Origin: Synechococcus sp. JA-2-3B'a(2-13) | GTDB lineage: Bacteria > Cyanobacteriota > Cyanobacteriia > Thermostichales > Thermostichaceae | Reading direction: 5' to 3' | Length of the DNA stretch: 64,000 nucleotides | Assembly: GCF_000013225.1 (NCBI RefSeq) | Contig: NC_007776.1 | Span: 2,114,501-2,178,500 of the forward strand | Shown here: piece after piece, positions 56,692 through 64,000 of the stretch | Layout: each line of letters opens with the position of its first letter | How positions within the stretch are numbered: the first letter of the stretch is position 1 | Program-made: the position numbers and the translations under genes | Notes under the pieces: generated by a model | What the model saw: the letters and a program-made list of their open reading frames with translations, nothing else | Told to the model about the DNA's origin: nothing | Databases searched by the model: none

Positions 56692-57861
56692 ATGTTGAAC
56701 CTGGATACCAGCCAAGTCAGCCTCTCCCGCGAGGAGATGGAGCGGTTTTCTCGGCATTTGATCCTGCCCGAGGTGGGCCTAGAAGGACAGAAGCGGCTGA
56801 AAGCGGGCAAAGTGCTGTGCATCGGCACAGGCGGCCTTGGCTCGCCCCTGTTGCTGTACTTGGCGGCAGCCGGCGTGGGGCGGATTGGCATTGTCGATTT
56901 TGATGTGGTGGATGTGTCCAACCTGCAGCGGCAGGTGATCCACGGCACCTCCTGGGTGGGCAAGCCGAAGGTGGAATCGGCCAAGAACCGCATCCTGGAG
57001 ATCAACCCCCACTGTCAAGTGGATGTTTACAACACCGCCCTGAAGGCCCACAACGCACTGGAGCTGTTTGCCAACTATGACGTGATTGTGGATGGCACCG
57101 ATAACTTCCCCACCCGTTACCTGGTGAACGATGCCTGTGTGTTGACGGGCAAGCCCAATGTCTACGGCTCGATCTTCCGCTTCGAGGGACAAGCGACGGT
57201 CTTCAACTACGAAGATGGGCCCAACTACCGGGATCTCTACCCCGAGCCGCCCCCACCAGGACTGGTGCCCTCCTGCGCCGAAGGGGGAGTGTTGGGGATC
57301 CTCCCCGGCATCATCGGTGTTATTCAAGCTACCGAAACCGTGAAGATCCTGCTGGGCGTGGGCACAACCCTAAGTGGGCGGCTGCTGCTTTACGATGCCC
57401 TGAACATGAGCTTCCGGGAGCTGAAGCTGCGCAAAAACCCTGCCACTCCTCCCATCACCCAGCTTATCGACTATGAGCAGTTCTGCGGGATCCCGCCAGC
57501 CCAAGCCACAGAACAAGCTGGCCAGACAGAGATCCCCGAGATCACTGTGGCCGAGCTGAAAGCGCGGATGGATGCTCACCAAGACTTTGTGTTGGTCGAT
57601 GTGCGCAACCCAAATGAGTGGGAGATAGGCCGGATCCCTGGTGCTCACCTGATCCCCCTGCCCCAAATTGAAAACGGCGACGGGGTGGAGCAGGTGCGTC
57701 GCCTCCTTAACGGCTCAGAGCTGATCGTCCACTGCAAGAGTGGGGCACGCTCGGCCAAAGCCCTGAAGATCCTACAAGCTGCTGGGATCCAAGGAAAAAA
57801 CCTGCGCGGGGGGATCCTCGCCTGGGCAGAGGCTTACGATCCCTCGATTCCCAAGTACTGA
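56692..57861 (+). CDS. moeZ: Adenylyltransferase/sulfurtransferase MoeZ
   Basis: 389 aa. The N-terminal E1-like ThiF/MoeB domain has the ATP site GTGGLGSPLLLYLAAAGVG and catalytic Cys region VPSCAEGGVLG. The C-terminal rhodanese domain has the active loop VHCKSGARSAKA. It adenylates the carrier C-terminus and transfers sulfur. ATG 56692 has GGAGGG 8 nt upstream; GTG 56686 is an alternative. The MoeB zinc CxxC pair is replaced by GPNYRDLYP, as in other cyanobacterial MoeZ. Confidence 0.92.
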   Translation: MLNLDTSQVSLSREEMERFSRHLILPEVGLEGQKRLKAGKVLCIGTGGLGSPLLLYLAAAGVGRIGIVDFDVVDVSNLQRQVIHGTSWVGKPKVESAKNRILEINPHCQVDVYNTALKAHNALELFANYDVIVDGTDNFPTRYLVNDACVLTGKPNVYGSIFRFEGQATVFNYEDGPNYRDLYPEPPPPGLVPSCAEGGVLGILPGIIGVIQATETVKILLGVGTTLSGRLLLYDALNMSFRELKLRKNPATPPITQLIDYEQFCGIPPAQATEQAGQTEIPEITVAELKARMDAHQDFVLVDVRNPNEWEIGRIPGAHLIPLPQIENGDGVEQVRRLLNGSELIVHCKSGARSAKALKILQAAGIQGKNLRGGILAWAEAYDPSIPKY

Positions 57862-57971
57862 CTCTGCCTTGGGATCCCTACCTGTCGCCCGGTTTGCTCT
57901 AGCATAGATCCGGCAGATCCGGTGCCCAGAGCCGGCTGTGCCAGGTTTTCCCTTTTTGCGTCCCCTTTTCC

Positions 57972-59225
57972 ATGAGTGCCATCCCGCAGGCCGAGACAGA
58001 GACGATCTTCCACTCCATCCCCGAAGCCCTCGAAGACCTCAAGTGTGGTCGCATGGTCATCGTGGTCGATGACGAAAACCGAGAAAACGAAGGGGATCTG
58101 GTCTGTGCTGCCCAGTTTGCCACTCCGCAGGCCATCAACTTCATGGCCACCTACGGGCGGGGCCTTATCTGCCTGGCCATGCAGGGATCCCGCCTCGATG
58201 AGCTGAAGATCCCCCTGATGGTGGGGCAGAACACCGACAGCAACCAAACTGCCTTCACCGTCAGCATTGATGCTGGGCCGGAAGCCGGAGTCTCCACCGG
58301 CATTTCCGCTGCCGATCGCTCTCGCACCATTCAGGCGGCCATTCACCCGCACACGCGACCGGAAGATCTGCGCCGGCCTGGGCATGTCTTTCCGCTGCGG
58401 GCACGGGAGGGCGGAGTACTCAAACGGGCTGGCCATACGGAAGCAGCGGTGGATCTGGCGATGTTGGCCGGGCTGTATCCGGCAGGGGTGATTTGCGAGA
58501 TCCAAAACCCGGATGGCTCCATGGCCCGCCTGCCCCAGTTGATCGAATATGCCCGTCAGCACGATTTGAAGATCATCACCATCGCCCACCTCATCGAGTA
58601 CCGCCTGCGCACCGAACAACTGGTTCACCGAGAGGCTGCTGCTATCCTGCCGACGGAGTTCGGCCAGTTTCGGGTTTACGGCTACCGCGATAGCCTCAAC
58701 CAAGTCGAGCACCTGGCTCTGGTGAAAGGGGATCCGGACCAATTTGCCTCTGAGCCCGTCTTGGTGCGCGTCCATGTGGAGTGTCCCCTAGGGGATGCGC
58801 TGGGATCCCTGCGCTGCGATTGTCGCCGCCAATTGACAGCGGCCCTGAAAATGATCGACCACCAGGGCAAGGGGGTGCTGGTGTACCTGCGCCGGCAAGA
58901 GCAGGAGCTGAGTCTCATCGAGCAAATCAAGTCCTACGCCCGGCAAGATCTGGGACTTTCTGAAACCGCGCCACCGGTGGCGATGGACTTGCGCGATTAC
59001 GGCATCGGCGCCCAGATCCTACGGGATGTAGGGGTGCGCAAAATGCGCCTGATCAGCAACACCTCTCGCCACATCAGCGGCTTGAAAGGATTTGGCCTGG
59101 AAGTGGCCGAGCGCGTGCCCCTGCTGGTGGAAGAGCCGGATCTCAATTTGCATGTGGAGCCGTCCTGTTCCCTGAAACTGTTGCTGCACGACACTGGCGC
59201 AACCGATTCCGGCTCAAGCCTGTAG
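57972..59225 (+). CDS. ribBA: RibBA: DHBP synthase with GTP cyclohydrolase II-like domain
   Basis: 417 aa, starting the riboflavin pathway. The N-terminal DHBP synthase domain is complete ([16 protein letters not shown], then [14 protein letters not shown]). The C-terminal cyclohydrolase II domain keeps the zinc cysteines ([15 protein letters not shown]) but has QEQELSL where the family has EGRGIGL, and SNTSRH where it has TNNPxK. That half may be inactive. The protein is also shorter than typical cyanobacterial RibBA. Confidence 0.88.
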   Translation: MSAIPQAETETIFHSIPEALEDLKCGRMVIVVDDENRENEGDLVCAAQFATPQAINFMATYGRGLICLAMQGSRLDELKIPLMVGQNTDSNQTAFTVSIDAGPEAGVSTGISAADRSRTIQAAIHPHTRPEDLRRPGHVFPLRAREGGVLKRAGHTEAAVDLAMLAGLYPAGVICEIQNPDGSMARLPQLIEYARQHDLKIITIAHLIEYRLRTEQLVHREAAAILPTEFGQFRVYGYRDSLNQVEHLALVKGDPDQFASEPVLVRVHVECPLGDALGSLRCDCRRQLTAALKMIDHQGKGVLVYLRRQEQELSLIEQIKSYARQDLGLSETAPPVAMDLRDYGIGAQILRDVGVRKMRLISNTSRHISGLKGFGLEVAERVPLLVEEPDLNLHVEPSCSLKLLLHDTGATDSGSSL

Positions 59226-59648
59226 CGCGTTGTAGGGCCGAGGGCTATGGTGGAACAAAGACTGGGGTGCAGCCGGCTCGCCATCCACCACATAAGCCTT
59301 GGATCCCCAACCCCAAAAAGACCAGAAAGGACGTTCGGGCAAAGATGGAACCGAACGCGCCGGTAGGAGGGAGTCCCTGGCTGTCGGGCTCAACAGTTGC
59401 TTCGGCAAGACGGGAATGTCGGATCCCACCTGCGACCACACTTCATAGCCCTGAGGGCGCACCACCACCAGGCTGATCAGGGATCCGTGATCCATGTCGT
59501 AGCGGCAACTGGCGATGGCCTCTTGCAGCTGAGAAAAGCCCCGGTTGAAGACGTAAAAATGGTCTTGGAAGCGGATGGCCTCCCAGAAACCTTCCCGTGT
59601 AACCGCCACATAGTCGTGATTGGCGGAGGCGTAGTCGAGGATCACCAT
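59214..59648 (-). CDS. Conserved hypothetical protein
   Basis: 144 aa, MVILDYASANHDYVAVTREG, with a mostly beta-type N-terminal half (HFYVFNRGFSQLQEAI and LISLVVVRPQGYEVWSQ) and a variable Pro/Ser-rich tail. The 3' end overlaps ribBA by 12 nt on the opposite strand. No family recognised. Confidence 0.62.
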   Translation of the reverse strand: MVILDYASANHDYVAVTREGFWEAIRFQDHFYVFNRGFSQLQEAIASCRYDMDHGSLISLVVVRPQGYEVWSQVGSDIPVLPKQLLSPTARDSLLPARSVPSLPERPFWSFWGWGSKAYVVDGEPAAPQSLFHHSPRPYNALQA

Positions 59649-59762
59649 GCGTGTAAAGACTGATCAGCGATGAATCAAAATGAGAGAGCTTTTACCGTAT
59701 TTTCACTTAAGCACGATCTTGGGCAGCCTGTCATCCGCAAAATGGCTCACCTGCAACAAGGC

Positions 59763-60809
59763 TTAATGCGTTTCTTTACTCTGCAAATCGCTGCCGCCCG
59801 CCTCTCTATCCCCTCCGGCTCCAGGGATCCCACCCAATTCCCGTCTCAGCTCGGCCATGGCTGCTTCTCCGATGTGGGGGGTGGCGCAGACTAGGTTGGG
59901 TGTGCGGATTAGATCGGCTCGGGCTTGGCGCACCAAGACCCGCAGGGTGGGGTAGCTGGCCTCATCGCAAATCAGCGTATGGGCGCGGCGGATTAGGGAT
60001 CCCACCCGTTCCGTATCCGAGATCACTGCCGTCAGCACCAGCAGGTCTCCCCGCAAACTGTGGACGATCACCTCGGCAACTTCCAGCAGGGCAGTGCTGA
60101 TGCTCACCAGCCCCAGACAGGCGTAGGAAGGCAATTGGCGGATCAGGGCAATTTCGCGGGCGTAGTCAGACACCTCCACCGTCAGAACACGGGCCCCCCG
60201 GGGTTGGGCAATGGCCTCGACGGCGCTGAGAAAATAGTGCAGCGTCACCACAGTGCCGGAATGGATCTGATCCAGAACGGTGGCCAGCTCCTCCAGGGGC
60301 ACCAACTGGACCCGGATGCCCAAAGTCTGCTGGATTTGCTGGGCCATCAGTTGTCCTGTACCCAAATCCCGGTTGGGCACACACACCAGCACTTGGGCAC
60401 TGCAGCGCAATCGCCAATCGATCTCCGCTAGCAGCAGATCCCGCACCTGCTCCAAAGAAAACCCCTGCTGCAGCAGCTGGTCGATGCCCTGGCGCACCTG
60501 CTCCAGGACCTGTCGGGATCGATCCAGGTTTTCCCCCAGGCCGCGAGAGTAGTTAACCACCTGGCGGGCGGAGCGGCTCACGTAAATGCCAGATCCAGCG
60601 CGGGTTTCCACCAGGCCCATGGCCTCCAATTGGCGGTAAACCTTGTGGATGGTGTTGCGATGCAGGCCCGTTTGCATGGCCAATTGACGGGTGCTGGGCA
60701 GGCGGCAGCCGGGAGGAAACTGCCCACAGGCGATGGCGAAGCAGAGCAAATTAAAGAGCTGCACGGAGCCAGGGATCCCACTCCCCGGCTGGATGGAAAT
60801 GCGCATCAT
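59763..60809 (-). CDS. GntR-family transcriptional regulator
   Basis: 348 aa. An N-terminal winged-helix domain (LPSTRQLAMQTGLHRNTIHKVYRQLEAMGLVETRAGSG region) is followed by an all-alpha/beta effector region that is not the aminotransferase of MocR proteins. The effector part contains LVCVPNRDLGTGQLMAQQIQ, suggestive of a periplasmic-binding-like fold. Starts at paired ATGs (60806/60809). A solo IS605-like end lies just upstream. Confidence 0.82.
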   Translation of the reverse strand: MMRISIQPGSGIPGSVQLFNLLCFAIACGQFPPGCRLPSTRQLAMQTGLHRNTIHKVYRQLEAMGLVETRAGSGIYVSRSARQVVNYSRGLGENLDRSRQVLEQVRQGIDQLLQQGFSLEQVRDLLLAEIDWRLRCSAQVLVCVPNRDLGTGQLMAQQIQQTLGIRVQLVPLEELATVLDQIHSGTVVTLHYFLSAVEAIAQPRGARVLTVEVSDYAREIALIRQLPSYACLGLVSISTALLEVAEVIVHSLRGDLLVLTAVISDTERVGSLIRRAHTLICDEASYPTLRVLVRQARADLIRTPNLVCATPHIGEAAMAELRRELGGIPGAGGDREAGGSDLQSKETH

Positions 60810-60863
60810 GGCCCGTTTTTCTCCCTTTGACAACGCCGTTGCGAGCCCGTTTCTGGGCTACGT

Positions 60864-60898
60864 AAGAATCCCTCGACTTCAGTCGGCGGGAGTGTCAA
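60864..60898. repeat. Solo IS605/TnpB-type right-end relic
   Basis: The run AGAATCCCTCGACTTCAGTC followed by GGCGGGAGTGTCAA matches the recurring right-end hairpin of many IS605-family elements (GAATCCC...CTTTAG...GGGGAGTGTCAA). No tnpB gene is attached. It may be a decayed element or a non-autonomous derivative. Confidence 0.5.
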
Positions 60899-60961
60899 CT
60901 GCCTGCAAGATAGCGCCGACGCCGGATAGACAAGCTCCAGAGGAGATCGGGATTGAGAGCC

Positions 60962-62080
60962 CTATTCGGGGATGCGGTGCATCCGGCTGGGATCCCAACT
61001 TAAAGTCACCTCCGTCCCTTCCGGCAACTGCTGCAAATTCAGGCCGGGGTTGGGTTGCACAGCCAAAAGTTTCACCTCACAGCCCGACACCCATACCTGA
61101 TAGCGAATGAAAGCCCCTAGATAAGCAGTGTCGCAAATCCGTCCCCGCAAGCGGCAGTGGCCATCGGGGATCCCTTCTTCAGATAAGTCAATCCGAATGT
61201 GCTCCGGGCGCAAAGCAAACAGGGCCGCTTCTCCCACGCATCGTTCCGCCAGGGATCCCTCGATCAAGTTGGTTTGGCCGATAAAACCGGCTACAAACCG
61301 GGTGGCAGGTCGCTCGTAGAGCTCTGCCGGGGATCCCACCTGTTCGATGCGCCCGCGATTGAACACGGCAATACGATCGCTCATGGTCAGGGCCTCTTCT
61401 TGGTCGTGGGTGACGTACAAAAAGGTGAGACCAAGGCGGTGTTGTAGGGCCTTGAGTTCAAACTGCATCTGTTGGCGCAACTTCAAATCCAGCGCCCCCA
61501 AAGGTTCATCCAGCAAGAGCACCTGCGGTCGGCCAACCAAAGCCCGCGCCAAGGCCACCCGTTGCCGTTGCCCCCCTGAAAGTTGGCTGGGTTTACGGGA
61601 TCCCAGATCGGGCAGTTGTACCAGCTCCAGCGCCTCTTGCACTCGCTTTTGGCGCTCCTTCGGCGGTATGCCGCGGATCATCAAGCTGTAGCCAACGTTC
61701 TCCGCCACCGTCATGTGGGGGAAGAGAGCATAGTCCTGAAACACCGTGTTCACAGGCCGTCGGTAGGGCGGCAGACCCAAAACATTCTGGCCGTTCAATT
61801 CGATCTGCCCCTCATCCGGACGCTCAAAGCCCGCGATCATCCGCAAACAGGTGGTTTTGCCCGAACCCGACGGCCCCAACAACGTAAAAAACTCCCCCTG
61901 CTGCACCTCCAAATCCACCCCGTCCACCGCTTGGATCCCGGAAAAGTTGCGGCTGACCCTCCGCAAACGAATGGCAGGTGGGGATCCCTCCTCTCTCCCG
62001 GCTTGGGCTTTGGCGGAGCTGACATCAGAGGCGAGGACAGATTCGGCAACCATATCGACACAGGCAGCAAATGAACCCAT
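60962..62080 (-). CDS. potA: Spermidine/putrescine-type ABC transporter ATPase PotA
   Basis: 372 aa. Walker A LLGPSGSGKTTCLRM, signature LSGGQRQRVALARAL, Walker B VLLLDEPLGALD and a C-terminal TOBE domain (LFALRPEHIRIDLSEEG). It matches PotA-type importers of polyamines. No permease or binding-protein gene is next to it here. ATG 62080 with GGAG 10 nt upstream; a Met at 62053 is an alternative. Confidence 0.88.
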   Translation of the reverse strand: MGSFAACVDMVAESVLASDVSSAKAQAGREEGSPPAIRLRRVSRNFSGIQAVDGVDLEVQQGEFFTLLGPSGSGKTTCLRMIAGFERPDEGQIELNGQNVLGLPPYRRPVNTVFQDYALFPHMTVAENVGYSLMIRGIPPKERQKRVQEALELVQLPDLGSRKPSQLSGGQRQRVALARALVGRPQVLLLDEPLGALDLKLRQQMQFELKALQHRLGLTFLYVTHDQEEALTMSDRIAVFNRGRIEQVGSPAELYERPATRFVAGFIGQTNLIEGSLAERCVGEAALFALRPEHIRIDLSEEGIPDGHCRLRGRICDTAYLGAFIRYQVWVSGCEVKLLAVQPNPGLNLQQLPEGTEVTLSWDPSRMHRIPE

Positions 62081-62388
62081 TATGAGGGCTCCATTTACAG
62101 AGGTTGACAGGTCTCAGCAAGGCCGGAAAGGTTCCAGGCCAAGAGCAGAGATAGTGTGGCGCAATCGCCTGCGGTGAAAGCTCGCCGGAAACCCACCCGA
62201 CCGGTCGCGAAAGCGGGCCGGAGGCCTTTCGCGGAAGCGGACCGGAGGCCTTGTTTTTGCATGGGATCCCTGTTTTTGCATGGGATCCCTTGACCACTGG
62301 GGATCTGAACCCCATCTTGTTACAGAAATTTAGAATCGTTACAATGAGTTAGAATCTTTGCTCATCTTTGCATCGCAGGTTTTATCCT
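62081..62388. other. Intergenic region with tandem repeats, potA-doxX
   Basis: About 300 bp between divergent genes. It contains two tandem duplications: a 24-bp unit at 62205-62252 and a 19-bp unit at 62252-62289. AT-rich sequence near 62325-62360 may hold the promoter of the DoxX gene. Confidence 0.5.
62205..62289. repeat. Two adjacent tandem duplications
   Basis: The 24-bp unit is GAAAGCGG(G/A)CCGGAGGCCTT-like and present twice with three differences. It is followed directly by two exact copies of the 19-bp TGTTTTTGCATGGGATCCC. Confidence 0.85.
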
Positions 62389-62967
62389 ATGGCACCCTCT
62401 CAGCAGTTTCCCGTGCTACTCGCCTCAGCTTTGCGTCACGACAGCGTAACTCCGCGCTGGTCTCAAGTGGCGTGGACCGTTTTGCGGGTGGTGGCAGGGC
62501 TATTCATGATTCACAACGGCCTTGACAAACTGGCAGATATCGAAGGATTTGCGACGGCTTATGTAGAAGTGATCGGGTTGCCCTTCCCGATCTTCTTCGC
62601 TTATGTGGCTGCCTATACCGAGCTGATCGCAGCTCCGATGGTGGCGTTGGGTTTGTTGACCCGAGGGGCAGCACTGGGCTTGTTCGCCACGATGGCGGTG
62701 GCCATGTTCCATCACATTAAGGTGGCCGGCTTCAGCGTTCCCTACTTGGAGCTATCCGCCATCTACGCAGCGATCTTCCTGGCCTTTGCGGTGAATGGGG
62801 GGGGCTGGTTCTCTGTGGATCAGCTCTTGGTGAATGCAATCGAGTCGTGGCTGAACCGCGCCAGCCGGGAAAAGTTGGAGAGCTTGCAGTCTTCGTTGCA
62901 GGCCACGGAACGGGTAATTGCGCTGGGCGAGGAAGAGGCCGAGGCCGCCAAGACCACCGGATCCTGA
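62389..62967 (+). CDS. DoxX-family membrane protein
   Basis: 192 aa with four transmembrane segments. The DoxX signature VVAGLFMIHNGLDKLADIEGF and YTELIAAPMVALGLLTRGAALGL is present, and a soluble helical tail follows. The ATG at 62389 is favoured over a TTG at 62368. Residues 15-30 partly derive from a diverged dispersed repeat. Role unknown; quinone-related functions are proposed for some relatives. Confidence 0.85.
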   Translation: MAPSQQFPVLLASALRHDSVTPRWSQVAWTVLRVVAGLFMIHNGLDKLADIEGFATAYVEVIGLPFPIFFAYVAAYTELIAAPMVALGLLTRGAALGLFATMAVAMFHHIKVAGFSVPYLELSAIYAAIFLAFAVNGGGWFSVDQLLVNAIESWLNRASREKLESLQSSLQATERVIALGEEEAEAAKTTGS

Positions 62968-63047
62968 GCTTTGGTGGCCATTCCCGATAGCGGCGAGGCT
63001 GCTCCTCTCTCCCTCTGAGAGAGAGGTTAGCAGTGAGAGTCATCCTG

Positions 63048-64000
63048 CTAAATGCGGCTGGCGGCCCGCTCCATCAGGCGTTGGTGGGTGGAGCGCACAG
63101 GCTCTCCTGGCTTGGGTTGCCGCTGCACGTAGGTGCCATCAGGGCGCAACTCCCAGGCTTGCCGGTTGTCCGTCAGGCAGATGTCCAAGATCGCCTTGAG
63201 CTCCCGCTGCAACGCGGGATCCTCCACAGGGGTAACCACCTCAACGCGCCGATCCAGGTTGCGGGTCATGTAGTCGGCACTGCCGATGAAGTACTCTTCC
63301 TGGCCGCCATTGTAGAAGTAGAAGATGCGGGAGTGCTCCAGGAAGCGCCCGATGATGCTGATCACGCGGATGCGTTCGCTTAGGCCTGGGATCCCGGGCT
63401 TGAGGCAGCACATGCCCCGCACGATGAGATCGATCTCCACCCCGGCTTGGCTGGCCTCGTAGAGCAGCCGGATCATTTCCGGGTCGGTGAGAGAGTTGAT
63501 CTTGACGATGATACGCCCCTGGCCCCCCGCTTGGGCATGGCGGATCTCTCTGCGGATCAGGGCTTCCATGCCCTGGCGCAGGGTTCTGGGGGCCACCAAG
63601 AGCTTGCGGAATTGCCGTTGCCGCGAGTAGCCCGTCAGCAGGTTAAACAACTCCGTAACGTCGTTGCAGAGGGTCTCATCGCAAGTGAACAGCCCTAGGT
63701 CGGTATAGATACGGGCGGTTTTGGGGTTGTAGTTGCCGGTACCGATGTGGACGTAGCGGCGCAGGGATCCCTCCTCTTCCCGCACCACCAAAGCCAGTTT
63801 GCAGTGGATTTTCAGCCCCGGCAGGCCGTAGGCCACGTGGACCCCGGCTTTCTCCAGCTTTTTGGCCCAGAGGATGTTGTTTTCTTCGTCGAAACGGGCT
63901 TTGAGCTCCACCAGAGCGGCCACCTGCTTGCCGTTTTCGGCGGCCTGAATGAGGGATTTCACCACCGTCGAGTCGCCGGAGGTGCGGTAGAGGGTTTGCT
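63048..64000 (-). CDS. ppk1: Polyphosphate kinase, C-terminal part (cut by window edge)
   Basis: About 317 C-terminal residues of PPK1, which makes polyphosphate from ATP. The visible frame enters at [19 protein letters not shown]. It includes [21 protein letters not shown], the autophosphorylated His region [32 protein letters not shown] and the second His domain with [13 protein letters not shown]. The N-terminal half lies past position 64000. Confidence 0.94.
   Translation of the reverse strand, partial: QTLYRTSGDSTVVKSLIQAAENGKQVAALVELKARFDEENNILWAKKLEKAGVHVAYGLPGLKIHCKLALVVREEEGSLRRYVHIGTGNYNPKTARIYTDLGLFTCDETLCNDVTELFNLLTGYSRQRQFRKLLVAPRTLRQGMEALIRREIRHAQAGGQGRIIVKINSLTDPEMIRLLYEASQAGVEIDLIVRGMCCLKPGIPGLSERIRVISIIGRFLEHSRIFYFYNGGQEEYFIGSADYMTRNLDRRVEVVTPVEDPALQRELKAILDICLTDNRQAWELRPDGTYVQRQPKPGEPVRSTHQRLMERAASRI

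Noticed and set aside
57834-58775. Open frame opposite ribBA
   Set aside because: Shadow frame; no start context and no domain.

Overview
The window is from a cyanobacterium. It encodes photosystem II protein PsbZ, the chlorophyll-synthesis factor Ycf54, MenD of the phylloquinone pathway, cyanophycinase, and the cyanobacterial families DUF3134, DUF6464 and DUF2808. The DNA is GC-rich. It is saturated with the palindrome GGATCC, usually as GGGATCCC, rather than the classical cyanobacterial HIP1 octamer. From memory (not searched), this and the gene content fit the hot-spring Synechococcus group of Yellowstone (JA-3-3Ab / JA-2-3B'a type). The species call is an inference.

Layout. 1-0.56 kb: 5' part of selenouridine synthase mnmH. 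0.8-6.3 kb: complete urea ABC transporter urtABCDE on the minus strand, with a good NtcA-type promoter 0.25 kb upstream of urtA. 6.65-13.5 kb: S9 peptidase, Uma2-type nuclease, urease accessory ureE coupled to a small unknown gene, phasin-like protein, leuD, an RlmM-like methyltransferase, small unknowns and nfeD. 13.5-14.8 kb: first IS605-type tnpB element. 14.95 kb: tRNA-Pro. 15.2-21.4 kb: TM0106-type nuclease, an orphan ABC ATPase, an OmpR-type regulator, a membrane protein and a double-SH3 protein. 21.65-25.2 kb: metal-uptake genes (CbiL-like, cbiM, cbiQ), then rimO. 25.3-37.3 kb: rpiA, murF, DUF3134, a fasciclin relic, cyanophycinase, menD, miaA, rpe, a VOC protein and nnr.

37.3-39.9 kb is an AT-richer accessory patch holding secreted or lipoprotein unknowns, a probably truncated gene and a DUF4351 relic. 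39.9-50.7 kb carries uppP, a DUF2808 protein, psbZ, a queuosine-precursor transporter, a CheY-like regulator, a methyltransferase, ycf54, an MFS transporter, a GT4 glycosyltransferase and a GAF-SpoIIE phosphatase. 50.7-52 kb holds a complete 0.8-kb IS5-family element with a -1 frameshift signal, followed by a decayed TnpB C-terminus. 52.4-55.1 kb: argH followed by the second tnpB element. 55.2-59.6 kb: DUF6464, a JAMM protease - ubiquitin-like sulfur carrier - MoeZ module, and a RibBA whose GTP cyclohydrolase half looks degenerate. 59.7-64 kb: a GntR regulator, a solo IS605-like right end, potA, DoxX and the 3' part of ppk1.

Functional themes. Nitrogen: urea uptake, the UreE nickel chaperone and cyanophycin breakdown; CbiMQ-type nickel or cobalt uptake could feed urease. 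Genome plasticity: IS elements sit exactly at gene ends and in two cases provide part of the host stop codon. Short dispersed repeats have entered coding regions in frame; the clearest is a 77-bp palindromic insertion inside cbiM. I saw no CRISPR array, rRNA or phage block.
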